Assembly (NCBI RefSeq): GCF_020184175.1
Contig: NC_065532.1
Location: 39,742,287-39,806,286 of the forward strand
DNA length: 64,000 bases
Source of the DNA: Aphis gossypii
Lineage: Eukaryota; Arthropoda; Insecta; Hemiptera; Aphididae
Direction: 5' to 3'
A program made the position numbers and the translations under genes. This document shows positions 11,895 through 24,064 of this stretch, piece after piece. Each line of letters begins with the position of its first letter. Within the stretch, counting starts at the first letter, position 1. The notes beneath the pieces are model-generated. The model ran no database searches. It was not told where the DNA came from and was given only the letters and a program-made list of their open reading frames with translations.

Positions 11895-14262
11895 GTTTTC
11901 GAATATTTATGTATGCCTTCGATCATAACAAACTGCATCAGTCGTATAAAAATGTCCCTATATTATGTATTATAGTTCCTTGGTTCGTGTTAAACTTAAA
12001 TTTTATCTATATATTTATATGTCGTTACCTACATTTTCTACACAATTACTATACATTTTATCTAAAATTATTCGTCTTAAGTATACCTAATTTGAATTTT
12101 CAAAAAATAAAAAAATTATTATCGTGCCGTTTCAAGACGTTAAACTATATATTATAGTTGTGCGCTGATATTATAAAATTATTTTTTGATCAATGACCAA
12201 TGTATACATAAATTAATATTAAATATTAAAATTTTACTCAGTATCTATTTGTTGAACTTAAATCGTTTATTATGATGGTATGAATACGTGAAACGAACTT
12301 TTATTCGGTTAAACCGCATTTTAACATTATTTTCTTTTATCATCGTCTATATATCACGCTGAAACAGAAGAGTTGATTGTCGAAAAGTCGTTTATATCGG
12401 TCGAACACGAGCGGTTCGACCTATTTAGCCTATATAGGTATCATATATACTTATCTGCGACAACGACGCACTGACAAACTACGTATAAAGATGCAATTTT
12501 CTCCACAGACGTACCTATAGGTTATAGGACGTATAGTCTTAGGAATTCGAAAGACGGTTTTAGTATTCCATAAAGTTTACTTGAAAATTACGTTGTAAAT
12601 ATATAAATATAAAAAAAAAAAGAGAATAAAACAATATTGACGTAAAACGTTTCTATTGTGACTGTGATTTATCGTAAGTAAAATATCCGATCTGTATGTA
12701 CCGACGTTCATCGTCGTCGTAAACAATAAAGCATCGACAAACCCATTCATTTATTGCCCATTAGTATTATTAGGTATCATTTGTACTTTTATAACTAAAT
12801 TTGTTGGCCGAGTATAAAAGAGAAAAAATCATGTGCACTCCGATTTTATGTACTGGTTAATCGCTGTTTCCTATGTACCTAACCGTACACATGCATACAT
12901 ATATATATCTATATATGATTTATCGCAAGCAACTTACATTATACGCGTTTATAACGATATATAATATAATATAGTATATAATATATATTATGTGCGTGTA
13001 GCATAAAAATCAACAGACGTAATGGGGTCAATATAATATATCTAATAAAATAAATTGTATATAATATGACCGTTGAAAGTTTTCCATAGAATTTTCAAAT
13101 AATTTGACACGTCGAATTTCGAACTATTATTATATTATATATCTACTGCATATGAATTTAATATTATAGTGAAAAACAAAATTGAAATTGTTCGTTTTTT
13201 TCTATCTAATGTACTTTTTACCTAATAAATAACTTATTGGTATAATTTTATATTGTTATATTATTTGGTGTAAGTTGCTGGCGTAGTAAAACCACTCCCC
13301 TCACCTATTGACTGTATTTATTAATTATTTATTATAGATTCAACAAAAAAAAAAAAAAAAAATAGTGAAAATGTGTTATATACATGTATCACAATATATA
13401 TATAGCCATAATTTATTATTAATTAGTTTTAAATATAAGTATTGATAAATATAGTAGGTACATTTTATTTTGTCCTTTATGTTTTTTATTTTTCATAACA
13501 CAGTTTAATGGATCACCCCGTTTACTGCAAATATGATTGTAAAGTCATACGAACCTGTAATCTCTAAATTATCACAATAAGTATAATATTTATGAATTTT
13601 ATTAAAATGATAATATTTAATATAGTTTTCGTATTTTTAATTACGATTTTTATATATTCATGTATTAATACATTAGTATACACAATACACCAAATTGTAG
13701 TCTAATACATAAGTTGAAAAATCTAATAATCATCGGTACCTAAAAGCATTTTCAAAAAACACAAAAAGGCGTTGTTGGCATAGAAATATTAATATGTCTA
13801 TGATCGTTGGCTATATTTTTAGATAAAACACTGATAACGAACAAATATTTTAATCTAATACATATTTCTTATTATGAATATTATGTTCTTATTTTCTTCT
13901 TAACTTTTTAGTACTTTGAATTTTTTTAAACCAACTTTTCGTACAAATTGTACATACATTTGGTGCGTAATCGTGTTATTTCATAGGTCAAAAAAAGGAT
14001 AATCTCTACCAGTTTTTTGTTATAGACGAATTTTTTTTGCGTTTTTACAGATAAAAGTTAATAAGTGCGTAATCGTGTTGCACCCCTGTAAACGTTCACA
14101 GAAAGTACAATATTTTAAGTACGAGTATACATCTATACTGCTACACGAGTATTCACCGGATATGCGTTATTCGTTGCGGGTGGGCAAATATGTGCTGGGA
14201 TAGTGTATATACTATATATATACACTGCATATTATTAAATGTAGGAAATGTTTCGAACTTAC
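11895..14262. other. AT-rich non-coding stretch
   Basis: I see no gene. The stretch holds A-run 13347-13362, ATATAT tracts at 12899-12916 and 12957-12990, and many stops. The open frame at 11843-12157 is a shadow rich in Tyr, Phe, Leu and Ile. Confidence 0.5.
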
Positions 14263-14397
14263 TGGACCGGATGACTGTTTTCCGTTTTGCTCCAGTCGGG
14301 CGACTGATGATGTAGCAATCCGACCATCAACGAATACCAATGACTGCGTGTCCGGCGTGACCAGCGATTTCCTTACTTCGCTGAATTGCTTTTCCGT
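14263..14397 (-). CDS. Candidate internal coding exon, 45 codons
   Basis: On the minus strand the segment is open for 45 codons, starts just after an AG (GAATAG/ACG) and ends at a strong donor CCGGTCCA/GTAAGTTC, phase 0 at both ends. The translation begins TEKQFSEVRKSLVTPDTQSL and continues VFVDGRIATSSVARLEQNGK, then QSSGP. This is a mixed, soluble-protein composition unlike the surrounding AT-driven frames. The weak point is the acceptor, which lacks a pyrimidine tract; an alternative acceptor lies at CAATTCAG a few codons in. No family was recognised. Its phase 0 end would join the candidate terminal exon at 6394-6624 in frame. Confidence 0.33.
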
Positions 14398-15480
14398 CTA
14401 TTCGTACCTATATACTAAAGGGTTGACATGGAACTTAGTTCTTGTTATTAATATTATATCATCGATGGAACAGGTATATAGCACGTTCCACAGCTACAAT
14501 ATGATTATAATATATACATTATACATATTATGCTGTACCAAAGTCTAATACTAGACAGGAAACAAAATATTTTTAGTCCATAAAATTATGTATACTATAG
14601 TGGAATATTTTAGAATATTAAATAAGTTAGTTCGACATTTCGCTTGATCGGTCAGACTAGCACGTATAGGTATACCGTATACGTATTGATAATGGCCGAG
14701 AATAATAGCTAGATATGTTTCCTGGACCATAATTTAGCCGTGTTTAAATAAATTCATTTTAGAATATATTGTATAGGTTCTTCGGTTAAAAAGTTTATTC
14801 AACTACTGCAGAAATATTATTTTATAATATTATCATATGCATTTCTTTTAATTCGGTTTGGTATTTATAACGTATTTGGCAGTAATGTTAATGTAGTATA
14901 ATAGTGTCGACTTTAACCGGGAGTACTTCGTAAAAACAATATTGTTTTTCTTTTGACCTTAATAAATTCTCTGTACATTTATGAAGGAATAGAGGTGTTT
15001 TTAAATAATTAATAAAAAACAAATAATACCTACGTGTTACTTTATATTGTTACTAAAACATTTAGCTATTATAGTCCTATATTTTTATGAATGTCGCTCA
15101 CCATTACTGGTTGACTTAATAGTTAATATATAAGAATAAATTATAAATGCAAACATTGAAACATAATTACGAGTTTCAATATTAAAATAAAATTTGTAAG
15201 TTTATCAAAAAATAAAAATAACCAGAATAATTACAGCCACTATACAATATAATACAATTACGTTTGTGATCAAACACATTATTGTTTGTATATTGTATCA
15301 TATTATATCCGTAAAAATCCATATAACGACTCGATGGTTCTAAAATCAGAGGGATTTCTGTGCAGTATTATATTAATTTAGGATATTTATACTATATAGC
15401 AGTGTATTCGAAAGAAAATGTTTTCAATATTTCACTATTTTTAAATGTTATGTATAAATGTTTTCAACTTCAAACGCTAT
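14398..15480. other. AT-rich non-coding stretch
   Basis: I see no gene, RNA or transposon end here. Confidence 0.5.
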
Positions 15481-15910
15481 ACATTGAACCGGCGCGCGAT
15501 AATAAATCGTGTTTTATGTCCAACAACCAATAAACTCGCATTGGTAGGCGTACCTATACATGCGTAGTATAATTTTCATTCTGACGCGCGCGGAACGAAT
15601 CTCACAAAGTACTTGCGCCCTGCGGTAGGTAATTGCGAAAAATCGGTAATCCTGTTGCCAAAGCACATTACGTTACGGGTCAAATGTACACACGCTTCCA
15701 AGCGTAAATCAAACGAAATCTTATCGATGTTAGAGGTGATAATATTTAGAAGAGGGCACGTAACTCGTGTGTAGTCGTCGATTTGATTGTGGCTACCATC
15801 GATATTGTTGCGATGGTCACGCGAAACCGGAAAGTTTGGGGTAATCGAAAATTCCCGTACCCATCATCACCACTCGCCCCCCCCCATTTGAGTACTCTAA
15901 CTTCCAGGCG
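15481..15910. promoter_or_regulatory. Small CpG-rich patch
   Basis: A short patch holds GGCGCGCG, GACGCGCGCGG and a C9 run near 15878-15887. No open frame longer than about 30 codons was seen. It may be an enhancer or promoter-proximal element, but nothing specific supports that. Confidence 0.25.
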
Positions 15911-17389
15911 CACGTTTTAAGACATAGCTGTATATAATATGCATATGTTTTTACATGCTTAATATTTACACTTTGTATTATTATTTGTTAATACAATAAG
16001 AATATAGGCTAAAAGTACAATTAACAGGAACATTATTGTGATTTGTGATGGAAGAATCCACTCAATGATGAAACTTCATATGGTAACTTAATTATTATAT
16101 TTAACTGTTTTGTTTGATATATAATAAATATATATATGTTTTTTTTTTATTTTTATAACAAATCACACCACTTGCGCTTTAGGCGTCTTAAGAAATTACC
16201 AGAAATGGTGGCGGAGGTTAAATTTTTAATTAATGAATTTGAATGAGTACTTGGGTGGTTGTGGAATCTTTTATAGAAACATTTAGTTTCATCACTAATA
16301 TATAATATAATTTATATTAATATATTATAAGTAATATTCTAATCCGACGTCCACCATATAATATATCATAATACTATAATATAATTATGCAATTGATATT
16401 ATAATACAACGGTACGGTATAAAATAGCGTAGGTATATTATATGGGAACAAAATATTAATTATATCAACAGTAATCAAAATATTTATGTCGTAATCAGAA
16501 ATTATATATATATATATATGTGTATACACACTCATCGATCGGCGGATAAAACGAGAGAATATTGTACAGAATCCCCAAAATAGCCGCGCTGCATGGATCG
16601 ACGGTATATTGACGGCACGCGGCACAAGGTGTAAATCACTGAAAAACGTCCCCCAGATGAAAATAAGTAATTGGTACGAAATAACCGGACAGAGATTAAA
16701 AACGCAGATATTAACGGCTGTTTGATTAATCTCTGTGAATAATCTATGAACGATATATCATGTATACGCGCTATCGAAAGTACCTATATACATATTGGAG
16801 GTATATTATATACCAGTTTTTTACGAGGACGTATATCGTACACGGAGGTACTAATTATGAGATATAAAATCGACTGTAACGTAGTAGAACGTAGAACTGT
16901 GCGCCTGGTATACGGGTTGTATGAAATTAAAATATTATCGACGTCGCAGGATAATTAATATAATGAAATTATGTAATTATTATACTATAATATCATAATA
17001 ATATTGTACGAGGTACTAGCTGCTATAACATGTTGTTGTTCTATATCACATCAAACATATGCGATGGTCGTTCTATAAAACGTATACGATTCATATTATA
17101 ACATTAATATTTATTATTATTATGCAAAATAACAATATTATTGAATATAGCTGACGAAAAGCATTTTCGATCTCGAGTACTTATTTCTAGCTTTCTCGAT
17201 TACCTTAGTAGTAAAACCTATCAAGATTTCGTCATGATTTTCTCGTGTGTGATCTAACCCTGCAAATTAAACGTTAAAATAATAATAAAAAAAAAAACGA
17301 TAGCTTTACAGTAACAAATAAAATTAATAATTTAATAAAATCCACTTTAGACGACTTATCTTTTATATATTATTATATAATATCGTCTT
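15911..17389. other. AT-rich non-coding stretch
   Basis: The stretch includes T-run 16139-16148 and an AT run at 16503-16519. The frames at 16374-16625 (minus) and 16746-16958 (plus) are Tyr/Ile-rich and have no splice support. No gene was recognised. Confidence 0.5.
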
Positions 17390-17799
17390 TCCTTCTATGA
17401 TATTTGGGGGCAGCTTCCCGGGCCCATGCAATCATCAGTTCTATATAATATTCGCGCTACTGCACTAGGCACGACTGGCATTATCCGCAATAATGGCGCA
17501 GTGTTTCTTTCGGGATTTGTCGTTTGGCTTATATATATTATATTATACACATAAATAATGTACGAGATGAGAGTCTCTCGGGGGGCGTTTTCCTCCCCGC
17601 CACCGTCGCCGAAAACAAAAGTCGTCGCGCACACTGCAGCACGATCGGCGGCGGGCGGCGTATATTACATATAGAGTTAAGTATATTATAATCTGCGTGT
17701 ATAGTGTATAGGTAAAACTGTGGTCGTGGTATAATATGGTAATCGCGAAACTCCATCTCGGCAGAATATGAAAAAAAAAACACGGTAGCTAAACATACA

Positions 17800-17842
<43 letters not shown>

Positions 17843-18980
17843 CGCGTGCATTCGATATATAGGTACATTGTAATAATGTGTGCTAGTGTTTTGTGTGTTT
17901 AACCTATCTATACGTATATAGGGTTTAGAACGGGTTTTAGCGGCGGCAACAGCCATTTTTCTGTGTAGCCGCTCTCGACGGACGCAAAACAGAAGAAGAA
18001 CGAAGGGGCGGGGATGCGTAGAGGAGACGAAGCAAATATACGTTTTCTACCATTTTTTTGACAGCCGCACATTGACATTCCCCGTACAAGCATACACACA
18101 TACACGCGCGTATAGATATTGGTAGTGGTTGTGTGATAGCGGTATAGTGTATATAGTAGGTAGTATTTTTTATTTTTTTTTATTATTTATTTATATTTAT
18201 TTAAATACGTCGTACACCGCAGAGAACGGCCTCCGTCCATATAATATAATAATAATAATAATAATATGTGCCCCTCGCCGAGGAGAAGTATTTCACGTCG
18301 TCTTCAGCATACCGCATCCACCTATACGCGTATATATGGCCACATATTATGTATATGTCTATAGGTACCCCGCGCGCGTATGACATTTCTTTCCTCTTCT
18401 TCTTGTTTTTTTTTCTTTTTTATCATTTTTTTCCCTTTATATGGTTTTTTTAGCTACCCGATCTTTTATCGCGGTTCGCCGGGGCTGCAGTTTCTCTTTA
18501 TATATTATTTCCCTTTATATAAAACGCGAACACACACACTCGATCGCTCGCACATCGATTATCAACAGATATTTACATTAAATCGCTTCTTTTTAAACGA
18601 CGACGGCAACGACAAGTGTACGCGCACGCACACAACTATCATGGTCAACGTAACTACGTGAAACAAAAAAACAATTAATGTTGAAGATCAATCCTATAGT
18701 CCCTGTTGCCGCAAGTGGCTGCCGAGACGTGCCAGTCGAAGAGTATAGGTATATTTTTATTACTCGCCATATAAAATGTAATAAATACCTATTATATGAT
18801 TATTGAAAAAACCGTCATCATAGCATTATCGTACGACGTCACCGCGAGACTGCAGTATAATAATATTTTTTTAAATTATTTTGTGGTGCGTAATCCGACC
18901 CCGAAACTGAAATGACCTCGGAAATCATTTCGGTTATTTCAACGACGTCGGACATAAAAAAAAATTAAATATTTTAAACC
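17390..18980. promoter_or_regulatory. CpG-rich island with a (CA)n tract
   Basis: CG-rich DNA is interspersed with simple repeats. CAGCCATTTT at 17949-17958 matches the PHO/YY1 consensus CNGCCATNTT, and GGGGCGGGG near 18005-18013 resembles an SP/KLF site. T-rich runs at 18168-18182 and 18401-18455 flank the second half. Frames of 60-100 codons here cross the (CA)n or T-runs (poly-Cys/Val, poly-Phe) and are rejected as genes. Confidence 0.35.
17802..17840. repeat. (CA)n microsatellite
   Basis: An uninterrupted CA dinucleotide run of about 20 units lies inside the CpG-rich island. Alternating purine-pyrimidine DNA of this length can adopt Z-DNA and is usually length-polymorphic. Confidence 0.95.
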
Positions 18981-19465
18981 GAACAACCCTACATCCTACC
19001 CGAACGAGGACTGTATGATACATGTTGTATCACCGAATTATGTTTCAACAATTAAGTACCTATTTACACTTTAAAAAATATTATCATTTAATACAAATTT
19101 ATCCTATTCGATATAAAATAGATACATATAAGAACCATAATGAACCATAATATTAGTACCCAATATAGGTACTTGTAAGTTGTAACGATTTTAAAATGTC
19201 CAACAGATTATTTACAAATCGAAGTATTAATAATAATTTATTTAGGTTTTTATGTATAAGTTCATTAGAAAAAATAATAAGCAATGAGTTACCATATTAT
19301 TTTAAAATTGTTCCTATATGTAAATTAAATTATATAGTATTAATAATACTTTATTGACGATAAAACACGTTTAGAACTGGAAATTTAGCACGTTTGCAGT
19401 GTGAGCTTACTTGAACTTTTCATGATATTGGCATTAATTCAAACACTCTTTGATTATATTTTCAG

Positions 19466-19546
19466 GACATCATATTTAGATGAGTTAACATCGTTCGTCG
19501 CGTCACTTAGAGATAAATAGAAATAAATCGACACCGGTACGGTTCC
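19466..19546 (+). CDS. Candidate terminal or untranslated exon
   Basis: ATTATATTTTCAG (ending 19465) is a good splice acceptor and TTCC/GTAAGTTTT at 19547 is a good donor. In one frame the exon reads TSYLDELTSFVASLRDK and stops at TAG (19518-19520). AATAAA follows at 19522-19527. It could therefore be a last coding exon with an immediate polyadenylation signal, or an internal 5'-untranslated exon using the donor. GTAAGT occurs about as often as chance predicts in this window, so the evidence is weak. Confidence 0.22.
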
Positions 19547-19699
19547 GTAAGTTTTTTAAATATACTGCTGGATCACCACATGTAGGATTTCAAATAAAAG
19601 CTGTATGGCCCGAGCTAGTATAATATATTATTGTTGGTTCATACATACGCATGGTACTAAATTTTAACTTCTAATATATGTGTACAAGTTTCAGATACC

Positions 19700-20910
19700 T
19701 TATAATAATGTGATTTTAAATTCAGGTCAATAGAGTCGAGGCGGTGTACCGGAGACGGAGCTCAACATCACTCGCATCACATATAGCGACCAGGACAGTC
19801 CGACGTTTGACGACTGGTCCTCCAAACGCCAATATATTATATAGACTCGCTGCTATGGTTGATATCAAACTCGTGCGAATAGCTCGTCCGTGCCCATAAC
19901 TCGGTATTTACGTATTACATTAGCACACGTATTTATATAACACGACGGTCGCAGGTCGAGGAGGTGTGAGTCTCGCATCTACAATTCGAGCGTGGCGAAA
20001 TATCGCTTTGCCGAACTGTCAGACAACACGACGATAATAACATAATAATTATTGTGTTACAAACATATATACCTTATAACGAGTAATGACATACCCATAC
20101 CGGGCATACCGTCTCAAATTTCACGCGCATAAATGCATAATAATATAGCATAATATGATATTATCGCAATAATTATTGAGGCTGTGAATTTTGGCGAACG
20201 CATTTTTTCTTTTTTTGATCATTGCAAAATGTAACTTTCTCCATACTCGTCAGATTATGATGCGTATGTCTGTAATGATAACTAAAGTCATCTAGAGTTT
20301 CAATTTTAAAAATTTCGTTCATTTCTCTGTTTATTTATTTGCATTTAGGCGGCATCTCAAAGCTCAAACAAAAGACGCATGAAGTATATTCAATTAAACT
20401 AGTATATATTTCATGATTATAATATCGATTTAACTTTATAACTAGTTGATTTTTTTTCCATTTTTGGGTTCTTTATAGGATTTTAATAATGTATTTGAAA
20501 TATACAACGCGCCACCGCGATACCTCTCACATAGATCTATCTATGATATATATAATTTACATATGGCTTTATGTTATAATGATATTATTTTAATAGCTGT
20601 GCCGCCGCCTCGCCGTGTAGTTGACTGGACTCCTCCGACTGGATTTATATTTATCGCGGCTACTGCAGCTATTTATCCGGGGCCGGCTGGTCTCGGTAGT
20701 ACTACAACAGGCTTAGAGAGATAATATTTTACAAGTCTGCTAGCGTGTATATATAATAATAATAATAATATAATGTATAATATCATTATCGGCTGTTCGT
20801 ATCTCCGGAGAAAACACTTTGGCGGCGGTACCCTGTTCGTTCCTTCGGCTGCAAACCCGTGCCGAGATAGCCGCAGCGGCGTGGTACACATAGGTATTAC
20901 CTTTATATTA
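19700..20910. promoter_or_regulatory. CpG-richer patch
   Basis: Mixed CG-rich segments occur at 19740-20030 and 20600-20890, separated by AT-rich DNA that includes a second copy of the GGCTGTGAATTT...CATTTTTT repeat start at 20180-20217. Frames here (81-84 codons) lie on opposite strands over the same bases, and neither has splice support. No gene was recognised. Confidence 0.3.
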
Positions 20911-22506
20911 TTATACACTTGGCTATTACGAATAGTTTTCCGAATACTATTTGAGCGTTTTAAAGTATTTTTTTTAAGTAAATCATTGATCGAAAAAATT
21001 TTAAATTTAAAAAAAGTATACTGCTAAACCTTAAATTTCATCAAATATAATACAAAATATAAGAAAATTAATCCATCCAAAAAATGTGTATTTCAAAAAT
21101 AAATAGTTTTCGACTGACTGATAGTTTTTTCGTATTATTGTTATAATTGTTCGAGTAACGTAATTGTACGAATACATTCGAATGAAAATAAATGTATAGA
21201 AATAAATTCTAATTATCTTTAAACGAACCGCCAGATTTCCATACATAGGTATTCTATTTGATATATACTTTGGTTCGTTCGTAATTTAGCCCTACAGTGA
21301 GGCTGCGGAGATTAAACCAAATAGTGTACACGACACGTACATTTGACCACCGGTTGTTTGTTCGGTATTATATAAGAATAAAAAATTCCAGACATCATAG
21401 ACTTAGGCTGAAAGTCTACCGTTAAATACACGACTAAAAGTCGATTCTAAACGACGCCGCTCCTCCTTTTACAAAGACAGGCTGTTAGAGTGTGTGGTCG
21501 CGATGATGAGATCGCCGCTATTATATACAGAAACTCACGGACGAGGCTTCCGATTCATTCGTGTACTCATGGTTCCTATAATACCTATATTTCGACATTT
21601 CCGTAGTTCGTGTGGTTGCTTAATCTACGGTTATAACATAGTCAATACTCAATAATAATAAAATATTTAACGGGCTGTTTCAATATAAGATTGGTATGCT
21701 AAGTGCGAGAAGTTAGAGGTACAGGCATTAGTACAACGATACTAAAAAAGAGAGCTCCAACAAATTTCAACAACGTCCAATAAGTCTATTTGTGTATTGT
21801 TGGAAATATTTTAAAAAGTTCTACTATAACAATTTAATGCTAACTCCACATATACCTTCATAGGCTGTGTCGCTTATATTTACTCGATTTCGTACGGCTA
21901 TTCAAGCGACTACGATTCGTTCGAAATCGAATTCGGGAAGACGGGAACCCATAAGCTCTATCTCGCCGGTGCAAAAAGATCTGAGTATAATCTTAATATT
22001 GAAAACAAATGATAAAAATTTGCTGTTAACAATAGACACATAGGCGGCTACATGATATTATCGTTGAATGAAACGCCGAACGGAAAATATAATACATTTA
22101 GTAATCGCATACCTAGCTATTTACAGCAAATCATAAATGTTTCATAGAACTATAGTCACCTACAATGTGGTTTGATATATATTGCATTATTTAAATTTGA
22201 GTAAAAACCGATATTTGATTCATAATGTAAGTGTTTTGTAATAATAATAATAAATAAATAAATAATATATATACATAACAATAATATCCGTACATAATAA
22301 GATATATATACCATTATATAGAGTGAAACGTCTACTACAAAACAATAGAATTACAAGTAGGTACATACTAAGATATCTATAATGTTAATATAATGTCAAA
22401 AGTGACAGACAAATCCAGAAAAACGAGCTTAGAAATCTGACGTCTTTACGTATTAATTATTTAAATACGATATTATAGTTATGTGTTAAACCAGTTATTG
22501 TTTCAG
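20911..22506. other. AT-rich non-coding stretch
   Basis: I see no gene. The stretch includes a moderately CG-containing segment at 21280-21560 and (TAA)n/(TAAA)n at about 22240-22263. The T-rich end near 22490-22506 provides the acceptor of the next candidate exon. Confidence 0.45.
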
Positions 22507-22580
22507 TTTAAAATATTACCTATATATGATGGAGAATCATCAATCGGACGAGAAAAATACGCCATTATGTAATGCAAAAT
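22507..22580 (+). CDS. Candidate exon, two possible readings
   Basis: GTTATTGTTTCAG (to 22506) is a good acceptor and AAAAT/GTAAGTAAT a good donor. With ATG at 22526 the exon encodes MMENHQSDEKNTPLCNAK plus one base (phase 1), plausible as an acidic-polar N-terminus. In another frame it starts FKILPIYDGESSIGREKYAI, which loosely resembles the start of an FHA domain (a hydrophobic strand, then G-x-S-x-I-G-R). That frame stops at once unless the alternative donor GTAATG at 22569 is used. The two readings are incompatible and neither is proven. Confidence 0.22.
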
Positions 22581-22639
22581 GTAAGTAATGACATTTGATC
22601 AAACTATCATATAGTATATAAATATATTATACATATATA

Positions 22640-22740
22640 CTTAGTTGAATATAACTATTTCAAAGTCCTCTATGTTGAATAATTTGTATCGTCTTCGCCA
22701 AAGTGCGGAATAAAGCTAATAAAATAAAATAAAATAAAAT
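22640..22740 (+). mobile_element. Retroposon 3' end with (TAAAA)n tail
   Basis: A segment with mixed composition ends GCGGAATAAAGC and then four TAAAA-type units (22717-22740). An AATAAA-like signal followed by a short A-rich repeat tail is typical of 5'-truncated non-LTR retrotransposons or SINEs in insects. No reverse transcriptase frame is visible and I could not find a target-site duplication. Confidence 0.4.
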
Positions 22741-24044
22741 CATCCTTGTAGGTACATAAGATAAATAGTGTCTAAAATAATGGATTCAGAAACTATTTGA
22801 TGTAGATATAGGTAAATCAATTTTTTGTACCACATCTGTTATTAACTTTAAGATATAAGATAATATACAAGTATATGAATATAATATATTATAATGAATT
22901 CTCTGCAAAGAGGACTGGAAACTTACTACCCTCTATTAAATACATCAATGATTATATGATCATTCGATAGAAATTAATATGATTTAAAAAAAATATTTAA
23001 ATTAATTATCTAATTATCTACTGATTAGACATATAATTTGGAAATCTCAGATTAGGTTATAAGTTATAAGTAACAAATATTTTGATGTATGCCTATATTT
23101 TGGACGTAAGGCACGTTGTGGGTTTAATAACAAACTTGTGGCAGGTTATAATACTTAGTAATGTTTAAATAAAGGTACAACTAAATTTATTTTTAAAAAA
23201 ATATTAATTAGGAAAAAATAATATTATATTATATATTATAGGTAGGTATAGTGGTATAAAGATTAAAAACACGAACGGCGAGTCACAATAATTTCTGAGA
23301 CCTATATATACATTATATATATGTATGTATTTATATATATATATATAGGCAAATATATTATTGTAGCATACACGTAGACGCGTTTACATATAATATAATC
23401 CGGTCTGGTTATGATCTTATCTCGTACCGTATTAGCATCTTCATTGGCTTGTTTATGTGATTTTTATTAAACATAAAAGTGTCGGCGCTTTAATAGATTG
23501 TGATTATGCCGACGCGTTTTTGTTTCAACTGGAGACGAATATTATTGGATCGGCACAAGAATTTGTTTGTAACGTACTGACTGGTATTCATATAATATAT
23601 AGAATAGAAGACAAAACTATATTCACGACAGTCGCGCGGTATGTTTACGACCGGGTTGCTACCGCAAGCGAGCATACCTCCGTGTTTTCGGATGATTTAC
23701 AACTGTCGCGAGCCGATGAAAATAATTTTGAATATTCACTATAAAAATACTATGTTATATATTATTATACACGCGTATCGCGTGTACGAATGTAATATTA
23801 TATAGGTACGTTTTATCCTCGTCAAATACGCCGTGTCGCGTCGTTTGAATGCATGTACATTACAGTCGTCGAGACGACCAAACGTGATGCATATTATTAT
23901 AATAATAATAATAATATTATAACAGCAAACGAATGATCGCGGAATGAAAAAAAAAAATTGGATCGTTATAGTATGATGCCAGATGTTTCTAAAGCTGAAA
24001 AACGGTGACCAAAAGCGTATACGAAACAATAATGCAATGTCACG
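22741..24044. other. AT-rich stretch with one protein-like frame lacking ATG
   Basis: 23457-23744 (plus) is open for 95 codons. Its composition is balanced (for example GALIDCDYADAFLFQLETNI) and it ends RADENNFEYSL before TAA, but it has no in-frame ATG and no clear acceptor, so it could only be a terminal exon or an eroded gene. The minus-strand frame at 23739-24029 crosses an (AAT)n run. Otherwise the stretch is featureless AT-rich DNA. Confidence 0.25.
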
Positions 24045-24064
24045 TTAACCTAACCTAACCTAGG
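24045..24064. repeat. Short (CCTAA)n telomere-like repeat
   Basis: TTAACCTAACCTAACCTAGG holds about three units of CCTAA/TTAGG, the canonical insect telomere motif. Shorter copies occur at 48258-48267 and 63768-63780. At this length they may be chance or traces of interstitial repeats. Confidence 0.5.

Noticed and set aside
17538..17868. Minus-strand frames with poly-(Cys-Val)
   Set aside because: They are translations of the (CA)n microsatellite.
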